A stretch of 64,000 bases of DNA from Trifolium pratense (Eukaryota; Streptophyta; Magnoliopsida; Fabales; Fabaceae): assembly GCF_020283565.1 (NCBI RefSeq), contig NC_060065.1, positions 58,131,489 through 58,195,488 on the forward strand, read 5' to 3'. Shown here in pieces: positions 27,101 to 38,972 of this stretch; the first letter of the stretch is position 1, and each line of letters begins with the position of its first letter. Both the position numbers and the translations under genes were made by a program. A model generated the notes under the pieces. It was given only the letters and a program-made list of their open reading frames with translations. It made no database searches and was not told where the DNA came from.

Positions 27101-29698
27101 TTACTTTTTAAGGGGGTTTCAATATCTGATTTGCAGAGATTGGACAGGTTTGTGGAAATTTTAGTAACACTGGCCCATATTTGTTTCAGTTTGTGCATTC
27201 TTGAGGCTACCTAATCCTCCCACTAATTGTACTCTTCCCTAACCACTTCTATTAGAAGTGTAAGCTTTTTATGTGGAGGCCTGCCTATCAATGGTTTTAT
27301 ATATCGAATGCACCAACATAATTTCACAAAGTTTTGAACAAATCAATCGATCACCCCCCATAAAGATGTTTGTCCATAAATCTTTACTCTGATATAGTGC
27401 AGGATAAACCATCCACAGTAGCAGCAATAAGTAGACAAACAATATGTGAAGCCTAGAATAGAAACATAAAACACAAGAAGAAAAACAAGAGAAAAACCAT
27501 ACTGAATTATATAAACATGAATAACCAAACTTACTTAACTATTGATGCGATACCCAAGGATAGTGCAAGTAAATACCCATCCCAACTTGCTGAACCTGAA
27601 AGATGCAACAAAAATGGAACCCATATTTTATGTGCGAATTGGCTGATACGAAGCTAGAAAAAACATTCCCCAAAATGAAAGGGAGGGGGGGGGGGGGGAC
27701 TATTACTGCTGTTACCATGTGTCGTTTGGCAAAAGAAGTTATGCATCAAGGATTACGAAATAAAAGTATTATGCACAAAGAAAGTGATATAATGGAGAAG
27801 CATTTCAAGTAAGAGAACAAATAAAGCTAGAGATGCAAGCAAAAATAACACAAACTATGCCTTGTTTCAAAACCTTGCTGAAGAAACTTGATCAGCTTAT
27901 TGAGAAGCAATGGCCCCGCAAAACCAATACCATCATTTATCACCTGGAAGAATTTCAAATACTTTGTAGTTCTAGAGCACAAATGAAATGAAATAAAATA
28001 AAACAACACATAGTCAGATTATAATTTTGGTTTCTTCTTGGGCAAGGTAGTGGTTTTTTAATATTGACATGAATTTACTTCACAAAAGGCAAGTCAATAT
28101 AAACAAAGACGGGATAAGGACTAAATATCATTTGGAATAATCCTGTTTCTCCACAAGTGAACAAAGAGTAAATAATTCAACTGTCAAGGTGTCAACACCA
28201 TTAAACTGAAGTGATAACCCATTCAGCTTCTTCTATAAATTTAAAACACATCAAGGTATCAGAACTGCTAACTGGGATATAGGACAGATTTTTTTGGTGT
28301 TTATTTGGGTATTGATAAGAATTGCTTTCTTCTAATAAATATGTTTAGATACATTAAAAAAAATGCTCGAAGACAGCATTGTTACAACAGCCAACAGTCT
28401 ATAGAAGGAAGATTAAGCATATATAATAAATATATAAATAGCAAAGGTGCAAGCTTCAATGTGTTATGAACTTAGATTTACCTAGCACAGGGATGGAAAC
28501 TGTGATTTGGTTTAGAAAAGTACCTTCAATAAACCAAGGCAGAGATATGGCAATCCATATGCATTACAGAGTGCTCTAAATAAGGAAGGGCTTGAACCAT
28601 TATTACTCATTTGAGCTCGCCAACTGGACAAAATTATATCATGACAGTAAGAAGGACTCATATCAGGTAGTAGCGGCAGAAGATCATCAGAGTCCAATTG
28701 CTTTAGCACACCTTGATTCATCACGGGACTTATGAATTTGAAAGTCATAAAATCCAAAAAGTTACCATTATTTCCCTTCAGAAAGAAAGTTTAACTAATT
28801 TGAGCATATCAATCTTTAAACATTGAAAAATAAAATAAAAGAGAGGTAATGATTAGACAACATTAAAAGGCATTATTTTTTGCTTAAAAAATAGGCCAAA
28901 CACATAATTATCTATTAAGAAAATTAAAATCTTCAAAATCATCATAATTTTACTACACATCTAGTCTTCAGCAGCTTGTCAACAACAGGAGATACAAGCC
29001 ACATTATTGCTTTCGAAGTATGTAAGGAGGTTACAACAAACACAAGAAACCACATCAATGAACTCCATACATTTAAGATGAATGATAGACAAGTTATTAT
29101 TTGTATGTAAATATCGCACCAAGTGAAATATTTAAAAGAAAGGATGCACCAAATAAGAAAAAAAAGAGTAGCCGAATCATTAAAGAAGAATATGATCGGA
29201 CACATTAACTAAAGAAAACTTCAACAAGATAATACTCTAAGGAAACAATAGTTTAAGGGATATGCGACTGCGTGCAGCCTTTTTCAACTTGGGGTCTTTG
29301 GCAAATAAACCTGCCATCTTTTGATTTGGTAATTAACCACCAAGTTTGAAAAATGTTTTGAACAGCTTTTATATTATCTATTTTTGGTTAGTGAAATTAT
29401 ATATATCCATACAACTCCTAAATTAAAAAATTTACTGTCAACCCATACATTGGTTCCATGTTAAAAGTTTCATGCTTTGAACTCAATTTTAAATTTAGCA
29501 ATTTCATCAAGCATAAGCTACCTATTGACACAATTTCAAAGTGAATGGATTTAAATATTTAATTGCCAGAGTTGAAAGTTTATGACTAGATTTGACGATG
29601 TCAAATTCAACAAGAGTTTTGCACATTTCCACTCCTCAATGTATAAACAAAACAGTATGCAAGAATTACATTGTATTCAAATCTAACAATTATAGTCT

Positions 29699-29745
<47 letters not shown>

Positions 29746-32000
29746 TAAACTAATTTTCTTAAGTGAGTAAGAGTAACACAGTTTGCGAAGAGAATTACAA
29801 TTGACATGTACTTACAAGGTCATCGTTGCCACCTTCCTCAAGGTCCCCTCCATTGGAAAGAAGTGGATCTTCCAATAAACTAAAATTATGGCAGCAGCAG
29901 ATTCAGACAAGAGCTTTCAATATACTTTGAAAGCAAAACATATATTGCTTCTACTAAGTGACGTAGACAATCAAATGAATGAACTTTTCTTAGTACCACT
30001 ATAAAATCAAATCATTTTGGATAAGTGATAAGCACAATTACATGTAATGCATCCAGCATACTAGGATAGCTAGGCATCAAACATGGCTAACAATTTATAG
30101 GCAAAGTACATGGGCTTAAGTAACTTGCGTATGTGAAAGAGATATATCAGGTCTACCATCTTTTAAAATTTCACTAATGCTTATCACTAATCTTGAAAAG
30201 AAAGTAACTATGTAAGAATGACAGGCTGATATATACCTGCTTTTGGAAGATGATCTCTTTATCCTGATCACATTGATAACTATGCCAAATGAGATATTCA
30301 AGAGGACAACTAAGCTTTCCATGATGCATACTGAAACCTGAAATGAAAATTATAACAACTCATTCACACATCTAACATATGGTATAAGATTTATTTGAAA
30401 ATGAATAAATATTACTAGTAATAAAGGTAAAACTTGACATGCCCAAAATATACAAGCCATAAAATAATAGCACCTCCAATGATGGAAACTTTGTTATCAA
30501 ATGAAAAATCCCCAATATTGGTTTTAGAATCCACCAGAAACATAGGACACGGTTGAAGACTATGGTATGACTTCTGCTTGCACATTTCGTAAAGAGAATG
30601 ACATTTGCCTGCATATAGGCGTAAGTGGAGATTTAGATCACAAGAAATCTAATACATTAAACTCTTCAGAACATTGTAGCTGACAACTACAAAATTAGGA
30701 AACTTACCCACACCAACAACTCAGAACAGCTACATAACCACTTATGATATCCAATAAAGTGACCATCATGTTCTTTCTTCAGCAGAAAAATTATTTCCAA
30801 AACTGAAAAACATGCTCCAACGGCTGGTACAAAATCCAGGACAAATTTCTCTGGCAGAGTCTTCTCTTTATTCATTTCAAAAACACCAAATATGGACATA
30901 ATTACCTCAGGTATATAGCATAGATACTATAATTTGTGGGGATACTAGTAATAACTTGTTTGTTCCTGTGTGATTCAGTTAATTTCAACAATGTTTAACA
31001 GTTAATGGACAATCTATGAGCTTTATTACTGAACATAACACAGTTCAGACTTCGGAGTTCAAAGTATCATCAAGGATAACAGTTGAAGGCTTGCAAAGAA
31101 CTGTGTTGTGAACAGAAAACAGGGCAGATTATGAATTTTCTACAATTTTTCATTGCACTAGTTTTCTAGTGCCTTCTCAAAACCCTTTAAGATCGCAAGA
31201 TCAGCTACTAGTACCTGAGTGAATGATCTCTGAGCTTCTCGACCGTCAATTTTTTGTTTAAATCCAAGCACAACAATCATAACAATAGTCACTATATTCA
31301 CTGCAAAATCTAAAACAGTGGCCATTATTAAGGAAAATCAAATCATACTAGGGGGGAAAATTGACATGCAGAAACTTAAAACAAGTAGAATCTAAAAAAA
31401 TAATAAGGATATATGTCTTCAAAACACTCGGAGAATCCTTTTCCATCCCATACCTGGAAACCATGACAATTCATAAAAAGGTGAAATGCATGATGAGAGT
31501 GCAAAGAACATCCATGATCATAAATGTTGTAATATTCCATCACGGATTTGTCAGGCATGAAAACTGGACAGACACTGACATACGGATAATAATTTAAAAA
31601 ATGGAAGAAATTGTCCAACACCGACACATATCAGACACCACCGGACAAGCCTTTAATATAAAGTTACATTGATAAAGCAAAGTAAGTTTTGGAGTCAATT
31701 AAAATGCAGAATATGATTATTCTTCTTATTGAAATTTTCACAAAAAATGTAGTTTGATATTCTTTAATGAAATAATAGCTAATAATGAGTAACATGAAAA
31801 GAATATAGATTATAATTAACGTTAGAATTTGGAAAAAAATTGACAAGTTAAAAGCTTAAGATTATTTATGAGGTTGAGGTTTAGTGTGATAAGTGTTGGT
31901 TTGGTTAAGAATAAAAAAAATGAAAGAGTTGAAAATGGGAAGGGGAAGAGATGCGTACAAATGGAGAATTAGGGCAAATCAGAACGAAGAAGTGATCCAT
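18165..32000 (-). CDS. ABCC13: ABC transporter C family member 13 type (MRP11-like), full length
   Basis: A full-size ABCC transporter on the minus strand, about 36 exons and about 1,480 aa. The protein start [14 protein letters not shown] is exon 1 (32000-31959); exons 2-4 are 31453-31413, 31317-31215 and 30905-30706. Later exons lie near 30606, 30339, 29882, 28777, 27944, 27596, 26884, 26650, 26255, 25590, 25240, 24992, 24754, 24576, 24017, 23847, 23648, 23417, 22822, 22435, 21902, 21640, 21430, 21115, 20339, 20091, 19909, 19720, 19467, 19135, 18723 and 18250. NBD1 has Walker [12 protein letters not shown], signature [13 protein letters not shown] and Walker [16 protein letters not shown]2 has Walker [12 protein letters not shown], signature [15 protein letters not shown] and Walker [13 protein letters not shown]. 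The C-terminus is [14 protein letters not shown] proteins export conjugated organic anions, often at the tonoplast; the substrate of ABCC13 is not settled. Intron 2 has AT-AC ends. No disabling change was seen. Two partial copies lie downstream at 46622-48336 and 62497-64000. Confidence 0.93.
29703..29742. repeat. (TA)n microsatellite in an ABCC13 intron
   Basis: About 20 TA units lie in the large intron between the exons at 29816 and 28777. It has no coding effect. Confidence 0.9.
31318..31412 (-). other. U12-type AT-AC intron of ABCC13 (intron 2)
   Basis: On the minus strand the intron starts ATATCCTTA (31412-31404), the U12 5' splice-site consensus. It contains a branch-site match TTCCTTAAT (about 31335-31327), with the branch adenine about 10 bases before the 3' end GGCCAC. 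It is 95 nt long. Removing it joins ...FEDI to VLDFAVNIV in frame; exons 1-3 then total 186 nt, or 62 codons. No GT-AG alternative joins this conserved stretch. Confidence 0.85.
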
Positions 32001-32051
32001 GGAAATGAAAATGGAATGAATGAATAACAGAACACAAGCACAGCAGCAGAA

Positions 32052-32052
<1 letters not shown>

Positions 32053-32103
<51 letters not shown>
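32053..32103. repeat. (GA)n tract upstream of the ABCC13 start
   Basis: About 25 uninterrupted GA units lie 55-100 bases upstream of the start codon, probably in the 5' UTR or core promoter. On the coding strand it reads CT. Plant BPC/BBR proteins bind such GA/CT tracts, so a regulatory role is possible but unproven. Confidence 0.85.
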
Positions 32104-32104
<1 letters not shown>

Positions 32105-33665
32105 AAAACTTTTGAGTTCAATTTAGTTTTATTGTGGGGTTCGGTTCCTTTCAAGTTTTTTTTTTATACTATATCCCACCAAAGTTCTTTTCATGCAAAT
32201 ATATTATTTATTATTGTTATTATTATTAATTTTTTTTATAAGAATTATTATTTTTTAAAAGTTACATTATTTTAGGATTTTATTATTTATTATTTTATCT
32301 TAAAAAATTACCATCCATTTTTTTAGATTTAAAGGATATGCAAAATCGTGTAAAATATACTGACATCCAATAAAAATTCATTAAGTTGTCGTATCACGGA
32401 CTCATATATAGTTAGTTTAAAATTAATTGTGTGATATAAAAGAATAATAGATTTTTATTGAATTTTTTAAGGAAGATTTTTATTGAATGTTAGTAATAGA
32501 CTTTTTTTTTTTTTTTGACGCAAGTGTTAACCTACTTTACACCAACGATATATGTACATTAAAATATTACAGGGACATTGAATAAATATATAATGCTGTA
32601 TTTTTTTTAATATATAATAAATAAAATAAATAGAAAGAGATATGGACTTTACGCATTGTTTGATTTTAGAAAAAAATGATTTTGGATGTATAAAATAAAA
32701 TTAATTTTGAAATGTTTACAAGTTTTTAAATGATTGTCTTTTAAGTTAAATGAAATAGTATAAATCATGAACAAATCCTAACTAAAAGTTAAGATTTTGT
32801 CCAAAAAAAAATATAGATATTATATGGTGGTTTACATTCAAATTTATTGTTTAGTTTACTTTTATGGTTTGAGTAAAAAAATTGCTTTATGATAATGTAT
32901 TTAAACATAAACTACTTTAAATTAAATTTATTTGTAACTCAGAATCAATTTTACAAAATAAATTTTAGGCAGCGATGACAAAGTGACTTTTAACAAAATT
33001 TGGATAAAATAAGAAAATTTGAAAGTTAGATGATGTTTGTTCAGTTACGGACTTACGTACCGAAAGTGATAAAGTAATAAAACAAGAAAATTTGATACTA
33101 CTAAAGCATATTGAATTTGAAGACATAATAATACTTTGAATTTTAAGTTGCGTTCAATATAATACCAAACAAACACATGATCATATTCCAAAAATAAAGA
33201 AAGTTTCTTTGTAAAACACCACGCCGAAGGACCAGTTCATTCGTGTAGATTATATCGATGACCACCAAACCAGAGAGAGAGCACTTTAATAAAGTGGAAA
33301 CTTAATGGAGAAAGGTATGAACAATGACAAAGTTACTCTCCACAATCAATCTGCAACAAGATTCAGCCTCATCATGTGCATGGCAATAGACATAAAGGAA
33401 GCATGATAAGGGATTAAATTAAAGTTCCCCGAATCTCTGCTCTCTACTCTATTAAAATCTGAGCTTACTTTAACCTTTGAGATGGCCTCACAAATGCCAT
33501 CCATATCATAACTCCACTTCACTTGTAAAAGAAAAAGTATGATCGGGATTTATATGACCAATCTAAGCATTAGTATTTTAATTTTCTCTAATACTAGTAC
33601 ATTGTCATTTTTTTTTAACTTTTAATATTCTAAAAATTTGTATCACATTCTTCAACAATTGGAAT
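32104..33665. other. Intergenic upstream of ABCC13
   Basis: Very AT-rich promoter and spacer DNA. I see no gene, RNA or well-defined repeat up to the SINE. Confidence 0.5.
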
Positions 33666-33677
33666 AGTATTGTACCT

Positions 33678-33823
33678 GTCCACAAATCCTAGCTCAACCG
33701 GCAGAAATGCTGAAATTGCTAGTGTCGGACGTCAGAATCGGGGTTCGAACCCCGGTCACTCCACTTTGTGTGTGAGTTTTTAATAACTTTGTCATTTCGT
33801 CTATCAACAAAAAAACAAAAAAG
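33678..33823 (+). mobile_element. tRNA-derived SINE with target-site duplication
   Basis: The 146-bp unit has an A-box-like CCTAGCTCAACCGGCA and a B box GGTTCGAACCCC with the spacing of an RNA polymerase III promoter. A T-rich body and an A-rich tail follow. It is flanked by the 12-bp direct repeat AGTATTGTACCT (33666-33677 and 33824-33835). A related copy lies at 60381-60510. The acceptor stem does not pair as in a tRNA, so this is not a tRNA gene. Confidence 0.85.
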
Positions 33824-33835
33824 AGTATTGTACCT

Positions 33836-35226
33836 CTGGACCAAAAAAAAAAGAGTATTGTACCAAAAAACAAAAGAAAGGAGTGTAAAGGAGAAACAAG
33901 AGAATATTGAGGCTATTAATGATTAGTACCATGTGGCAAAGATACCCCAAATAATACTGGCCGAGGTGATCGCCCCTCTATTGCTTAAGGCACGCTCTAT
34001 GCTAGGATTACTAAGTGGTCGGTCAGTTTCAACCCTTCGTTCGGTTACACGCTCCATGGCCACTGAGCGTCTAGCCTTCCATACAAATGTGTACAATATT
34101 CCCCATCACTAGGGATTTATAATCCACCAAGCGTCAAGCCTATCAGGCGTTTCCACTCACTAGCTATGTCCAGTCCAGTATGCATCAACACATTTTGAGA
34201 TTTAAAAATAAAATAAACAGCTATGCTATATAACGCGAATGTATTTTTAGCGAATTTTCACGAATACGTATTATATACTCTTTTTTAGTGTACTCTTATA
34301 CAATACTCCTATACTACTAACTACTACTCCTTGTTGTTTTGTTAAAATATACCGTCACAGTTTATTAGAGAACTGCAAGTCCTCTAAAATTCAAAGTCCT
34401 AATTGTTTTTAAGGTGTCAAACTGTCAATAGATAAACAAAATCAAATTTTATGCAAATTATTAAAACTCCATTTACACAAGAAATGCAGCAAACCCTTTC
34501 TGCTCCCACCATCATGAACCAGAAGTGATTCCAAAAGTTACAATGCCCTGTAAGTTTCAACAGAACACCATATCAACCACAGTCCTGCAAGTTTTGAGCT
34601 TAATTTGTTGAACAACCCAGTAAACATTGAACAAAAGAGTAAGAATCACCACGGATACAATTCACCAATCATCTCCACGGATACACCCTCAAACCAAAGA
34701 CTTTCCAAACCCAATTTGTTATCAAAATCTTCACTTACCAAAACCCCATTTTAACAGTTCTTTCAAACAAGCAAAAAACAAAATCCAGTGGAGAAAAGAG
34801 GCAATCCTTGAGAGGTGATAGAAAAAGACCTCAATTGATTACAAGAGTTTAGGAGAGAAATCATGAAAGAGAGAGGAAACAACCAGTCCAAAATCTGAGA
34901 ATGAAGATTTTAGATGAGAAAATTTCATAGGGAAAAGAAGGGGTGTTTTGACTAATAGGTGACACGTAATTCGCTACACTTTCGCGATAAGAAGCATTTC
35001 TCTAAAATAAAACTGGAACAGATTAAATTGTTGAATATGATCATACAACAACCATAACATAAATCTAAACAATTCTAACAGTGCTTTTTTAACTTTCACC
35101 ACATCTCAAATTCAGAGTACATACATACAGTATGGGACTCCCTCTCTTCCAGTTTCGCAACCGATCTTTTATTTTCTCCGGTAATCAAAGCCTGAATTCT
35201 CTTTTTAGAATATCAATGATTTAGAA
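33836..35226. other. Intergenic with unclassified repeat-like sequence
   Basis: A less AT-rich block at 33958-34200 (CTGGCCGAGGTGATCGCCCC at its start) looks like repeat debris but has no termini I can define. A chance open frame at 34627-34818 has no recognisable domain. Confidence 0.4.
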
Positions 35227-35500
35227 ATAACATATGATATAAAGAAATTTTACCCAAGAGACTTTGTATGAGATGTTACAATTGAGGACATGGTTTGAAC
35301 ACTTAGATCATGTCTGGAAGCATCCTAATTTTGGAGAATTGGAAAACTATATTCATTTGTGCCGTTGGTTTGTAAAATCTAAAAAAGCACAAGCCTATCC
35401 TCTTGTTTATCGTGTGATAACTCTTATTCTCACACTTCCTATTTCTACAACGACTACAAAGTGTTCTTTTTCAGCTATATGAATAGACTACAGTTGGCAA
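35227..35500 (+). pseudogene. hAT/ZMYM1-like transposase C-terminal fragment
   Basis: The plus-strand reading ENYIHLCRWFVKSKKAQAYP followed by LVYRVITLILTLPISTTTTK and CSFSAI matches the C-terminal dimerisation region of hAT-type transposases (…YPLVYRLI.L.LTLPVSTATTER.FSAM…). A stop follows FSAI. The upstream part KKFYPRDF is in a different frame. The piece is a decayed fragment of about 80 codons. Confidence 0.7.
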
Positions 35501-35643
35501 CAAGATGGAAGTCAACTTCATAGATCAAATGATGCCATAATATCTCATGATAAATAATGTTTAATGATAAATCCACTAAATCTAAATCATTCTTACACAA
35601 TAAGGCTAGAAGCTAAGCATACAAGCAGATCACAGTCATTCTT

Positions 35644-36419
35644 TTACAAGGCATCACGAGCAGCTATACGGCAAGTTATTGCATCTGCAAGTGATGATAT
35701 TCCAAGTTCCGAGGCAGATATCTTGTAATGCTGAAACATAACAAATTATTGAATATGCTAGTTGGCACAAAAAAGAAAAATGCAAATTAATATAAGAGCC
35801 CTCACAACACAAACCTTTTGTATTTGGGCTTGGTTAGCTCTCCCTTCCAGCTCCTCCAGATCGATCTCTTTTCCAATGACGAGTTTCTCTATGGCTTTTA
35901 TCTGGTAAAGAGATACATATATCATTTTAGCTATGTGAGTGACAGGAAAAAGAAAAAAGGTCCAGTACTTTATTGTAGAATCTTGTCACCTCATCAGGAG
36001 TAGCATCAAATCGAGCAGCAAGGACATAAGTTGTGGTTTCAGAGATACCACATCTTTTTAAAGATTCAGTAATCTAGTCACAAGACATGTTGAAATTAGT
36101 AACTCTAATTGGAAGTGTGAACCATAATAACATGACAGGTAAAATAGAAAGAGATAATTTTACATGTTTGGACCCTGAGTAGTTGTAAACGAGCTCTGAA
36201 TGAAGAGTTCGTGTGGTCAAGGAGTCCCGTGACTTGAGGACAAGTGTCTTGTGTGCAGCTGCTAGAAGAGGGAAAATATCTGGAATCTGGTGCATTTGAG
36301 AAGGAACAGTGGTAACATGAGAAAGAAGCATTGTAAACAGTGGTGGTTAAAAATATACGTAGGTAGAAGCAACAACATGATTAGGAAGCTCTGATTACTA
36401 CCAACATAAGAGGAGCATG

Positions 36420-36468
<49 letters not shown>

Positions 36469-36763
36469 AAGTAAAATTAGTAGAAGAGAATAATAATTAA
36501 TAATACAGACAAGTGAAGCATTGAGGAATGCAAGTTCTGGGTCCAATGTCCCAGCTTGCATAGTTTCCAATAGTTCCCTGCAAGAATAATAATAATAATT
36601 AAGTTGAGCGAAGTTTGGTATATACGCAGTATATATATGAGCATACACAGAACAGAAGTTAATTCGAAATGGCTGGAAAGACAAACTTAGAATTGGTGAC
36701 GTCTGTGTAGAGTGCGAGATAAAGAGAGGATGATGTTCCATTTACATTCATCATGACCTTCAT
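35644..36763 (-). CDS. EKC/KEOPS complex subunit CGI121 (TPRKB)
   Basis: Six exons on the minus strand join in frame to 174 aa: 36763-36687, 36577-36511, 36286-36164, 36073-35990, 35901-35815 and 35730-35644. The protein begins MKVMMNVNGTSSSLYLALYT. It contains ELLETMQAGTLDPELAFLNA, SRDSLTTRTLHSELVYNYSG and KRCGISETTTYVLAARFDAT, and ends GISSLADAITCRIAARDAL. This is the Cgi121/TPRKB family. The subunit binds the PRPK/Bud32 kinase of KEOPS and helps deliver tRNA for t6A modification. The length is normal and no lesion was seen. The start is the first Met of the conserved MKV; an upstream in-frame extension lacks a credible Met. Confidence 0.95.
36426..36466. repeat. (GA)n microsatellite in an intron of the KEOPS gene
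   Basis: About 20 GA units lie between exons 2 and 3 of the CGI121 gene. Confidence 0.9.
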
Positions 36764-37045
36764 AGCTGCGTTTGAAGAATCAATCTGTAAGAAAAAGAAA
36801 GAAAGTAAAATAGTTAGAGTTGAAAAATGAATGAATCTTCTGCCCAATTCCAATTGGGATCGATCGATGGATGGATACCTTTGCTGCGTTTTTTGTGGTT
36901 TGAAGAAGAATCTGTCAACAATCAAAAGCCGTCTGCTCTGCTGGAGACAAGAGAAGAGAAGAGAATAGGGTTTTCCAGTCATTCATTATTAGGGGTATTA
37001 TGGTAATTGTACAACAAATAAATAAATAAAAGAATAAAATAAAAG

Positions 37046-38854
37046 ATTTTTTCTACCCACACCCCAAATAAATCTAGTTACACCCAAATTTCATCAAAAT
37101 TTAATCATAATACCAAAACTGTCATTTATTTAAACTTTTAAAAACAATTTCTCATCTTTTATTCTATTTCTAATGCTTCTACTTCACTACTCTCTCTCAC
37201 ATAAACTTTTCTCTCTCACAAATCTCATTGATGTGTCATTCATTTCAATTAAAGATTGAATTTGAAGGTATTTTTTATTAAGAGGTTAGTGAGTTTATAC
37301 TCATTCAATTTTATGATATTGTCTATTTATTTTTTATGGGAAATTTCATGATGATTTCCTGCATAATTGCATAGGTTAGTGAATATAAATTGAGTTTACA
37401 TAACCTAAGTCTAAATTTCATGTTTTCTTGCACGATGAACTCCTAACATAGTAAATTTTATGTTTTATTATTTAGGTTAGTGAATGTAAACTGAGTTTTC
37501 TTGCACAATGATCTTGCACGATGAACCGCTAATGCTAAATTGTAAATTGAGTTTACATAACTTATGTAAAGTAAACTTAGGTCAGACTTACATCGGTGGT
37601 TTAAGGGTTTAGGTTAATTAAGTTTACGTAAACTTAAATAAACTCAGTTTACATAAGAACATGTAAACCGAGTTTACATAACTACGTAAACTCAATTCAT
37701 TCACATAATCTTATGTAAACTCAGTTCACACTTACATTTCGTTTTAGTTTTTTTTTTTAATCTATGTAAACTCTCATTGCTTATAGTATAGATTTCTACA
37801 ACTTACACATGATTTTCAATCGATTTAATTTTCCTTTTTCTTTCTTTCTGTAGAAAATGGACATGGAAAATGAAAATTTTGCCGCACCTAGAGATGGAGT
37901 GGAACCTCAAAATGCACAATTAGTAGATTCTGCAGTTGTATTTACCACTGACAAAGTGTTTGCTAGACGTGGTGATTTATTGAAATGGGCTAAAAAAGTT
38001 GGGAAGGAAAATGGTGTTGCGGTTGTGATTTATAGGTCTGAAAGAGTCACAGCAAAACCTGGAACAAGGAGAAAGCTAATTCTTGCTTGTGAAAGAAGCG
38101 GAAAGTATAGGCTTTGGAAGAACCCTAAACCCGTGAGGGGTAAGTGCACTAAAAAGTGTGAGTGTTTATTAGGATTCTTTCTCACATTATTAATTATGTG
38201 ATTGTTCCTTGAGTTCTAAATTGTCCACAAAGTGGTGTGCCGAACCAATTTAAAACTATTCCTTACTTCTTCTTTTTTTTTCAATCTAAAACCATTGAAA
38301 CAGAGTAAATAAATTTGAAAGGTACAATTTTAAGGTTCTGAAAGGTGCAATTTTTCTTTTAGAAGCTATTACTATCAATTTTCAATTCATTGATCAACCA
38401 TTTTTGTAAGTAAATGCAATGGTATAGGTGAAAATAATCAAGCTGATGACATCAATTGGGAAGGATTTGGATTTAGTTTAGCTCCAACAAATTACATGCA
38501 TAACCAAGTTAATTTGAACAAAAGAAAAATTGAATTCATGTTAACCACTTCAAAGCCAAAAAATAAAAATCGAGAGATGGAACTCAAAATCAACCTAATT
38601 TGATAAGGAACTCGCAGCAGATTCACAATTAAACTCAAAGAAATGGCAAACATACCTTTCAAATTGAGTTTGAGAAGTGTAGATCGAGATGAACGTGACG
38701 GCGACGACAGCTTGATGTTTATGGTGTGAATTAAGGAGGCAGGAGATGGAGGCAAGAAGAAGGCTTAAGGTTTTTCTTGGATTGTATTGGAAATTTAATT
38801 AATTTATTGTAAGGATATTTTAGTCAATCTGGGGTGTAAGTAGAGTAGAAAAAA
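37046..38854 (+). mobile_element. MULE-like element with a FAR1-like fragment and subterminal palindromes
   Basis: The left end TTTTTTCTACCCACACCCCA is mirrored by the right end, whose reverse complement reads TTTTTTCTACTCTACTTACA then CCCCAGATTGACTAAAAT. These are diverged terminal inverted repeats about 1.8 kb apart. I could not find a convincing 9-bp target duplication. Inside the left half (37370-37770) the motif AAACTSAGTTTACATAA recurs about ten times in both orientations. A FAR1-like N-terminal domain follows at 37857. The rest has no transposase, so the element is non-autonomous or decayed. Confidence 0.55.
37857..38201 (+). pseudogene. FAR1/WRKY-GCM1-like zinc-finger N-terminal domain (MULE-type), truncated
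   Basis: A 114-codon frame starts MDMENENFAAPRDGVEPQNA. It contains FTTDKVFARRGDLLKWAKKV followed by GKENGVAVVIYRSER and RRKLILACERSGKYRLWKNP, then a KCTKKCEC cluster. This is the DNA-binding region seen at the N-terminus of FAR1-type proteins and plant MULE transposases. The usual next part (PFLLRG..., then the transposase DDE core) is missing; the frame runs into hydrophobic residues and stops. It could be a first exon with an intron after KCEC, but no downstream exon was recognised. Confidence 0.6.
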
Positions 38855-38972
38855 TCAATCAATCGATCAATGAATCAAAATAAAATAGAAATTGACACAA
38901 CACAACACAAGACAGGGAAGATCTGAACCCACCGACCCACCCGCGCGTTGAAGAAGACAGACAGATTGATTG

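Noticed and set aside
27682..27701. Run of about 16 G as a functional G-quadruplex
   Set aside because: It is a single homopolymer in an ABCC13 intron, more likely a mutational or sequencing slippage tract.
31969..32154. Leu-Ser repeat frame upstream of ABCC13
   Set aside because: Product of translating the GA/CT microsatellite; the real exon 1 is in another frame.
33678..33770. Possible tRNA gene (A box and B box present)
   Set aside because: No cloverleaf with a pairing acceptor stem can be drawn. There is an A-rich tail and 12-bp target duplications, and a diverged copy exists at 60.4 kb, so it is a SINE.
36262..36741. 159-codon frame across the KEOPS gene
   Set aside because: It crosses introns and a GA microsatellite; only the exon pieces are real.
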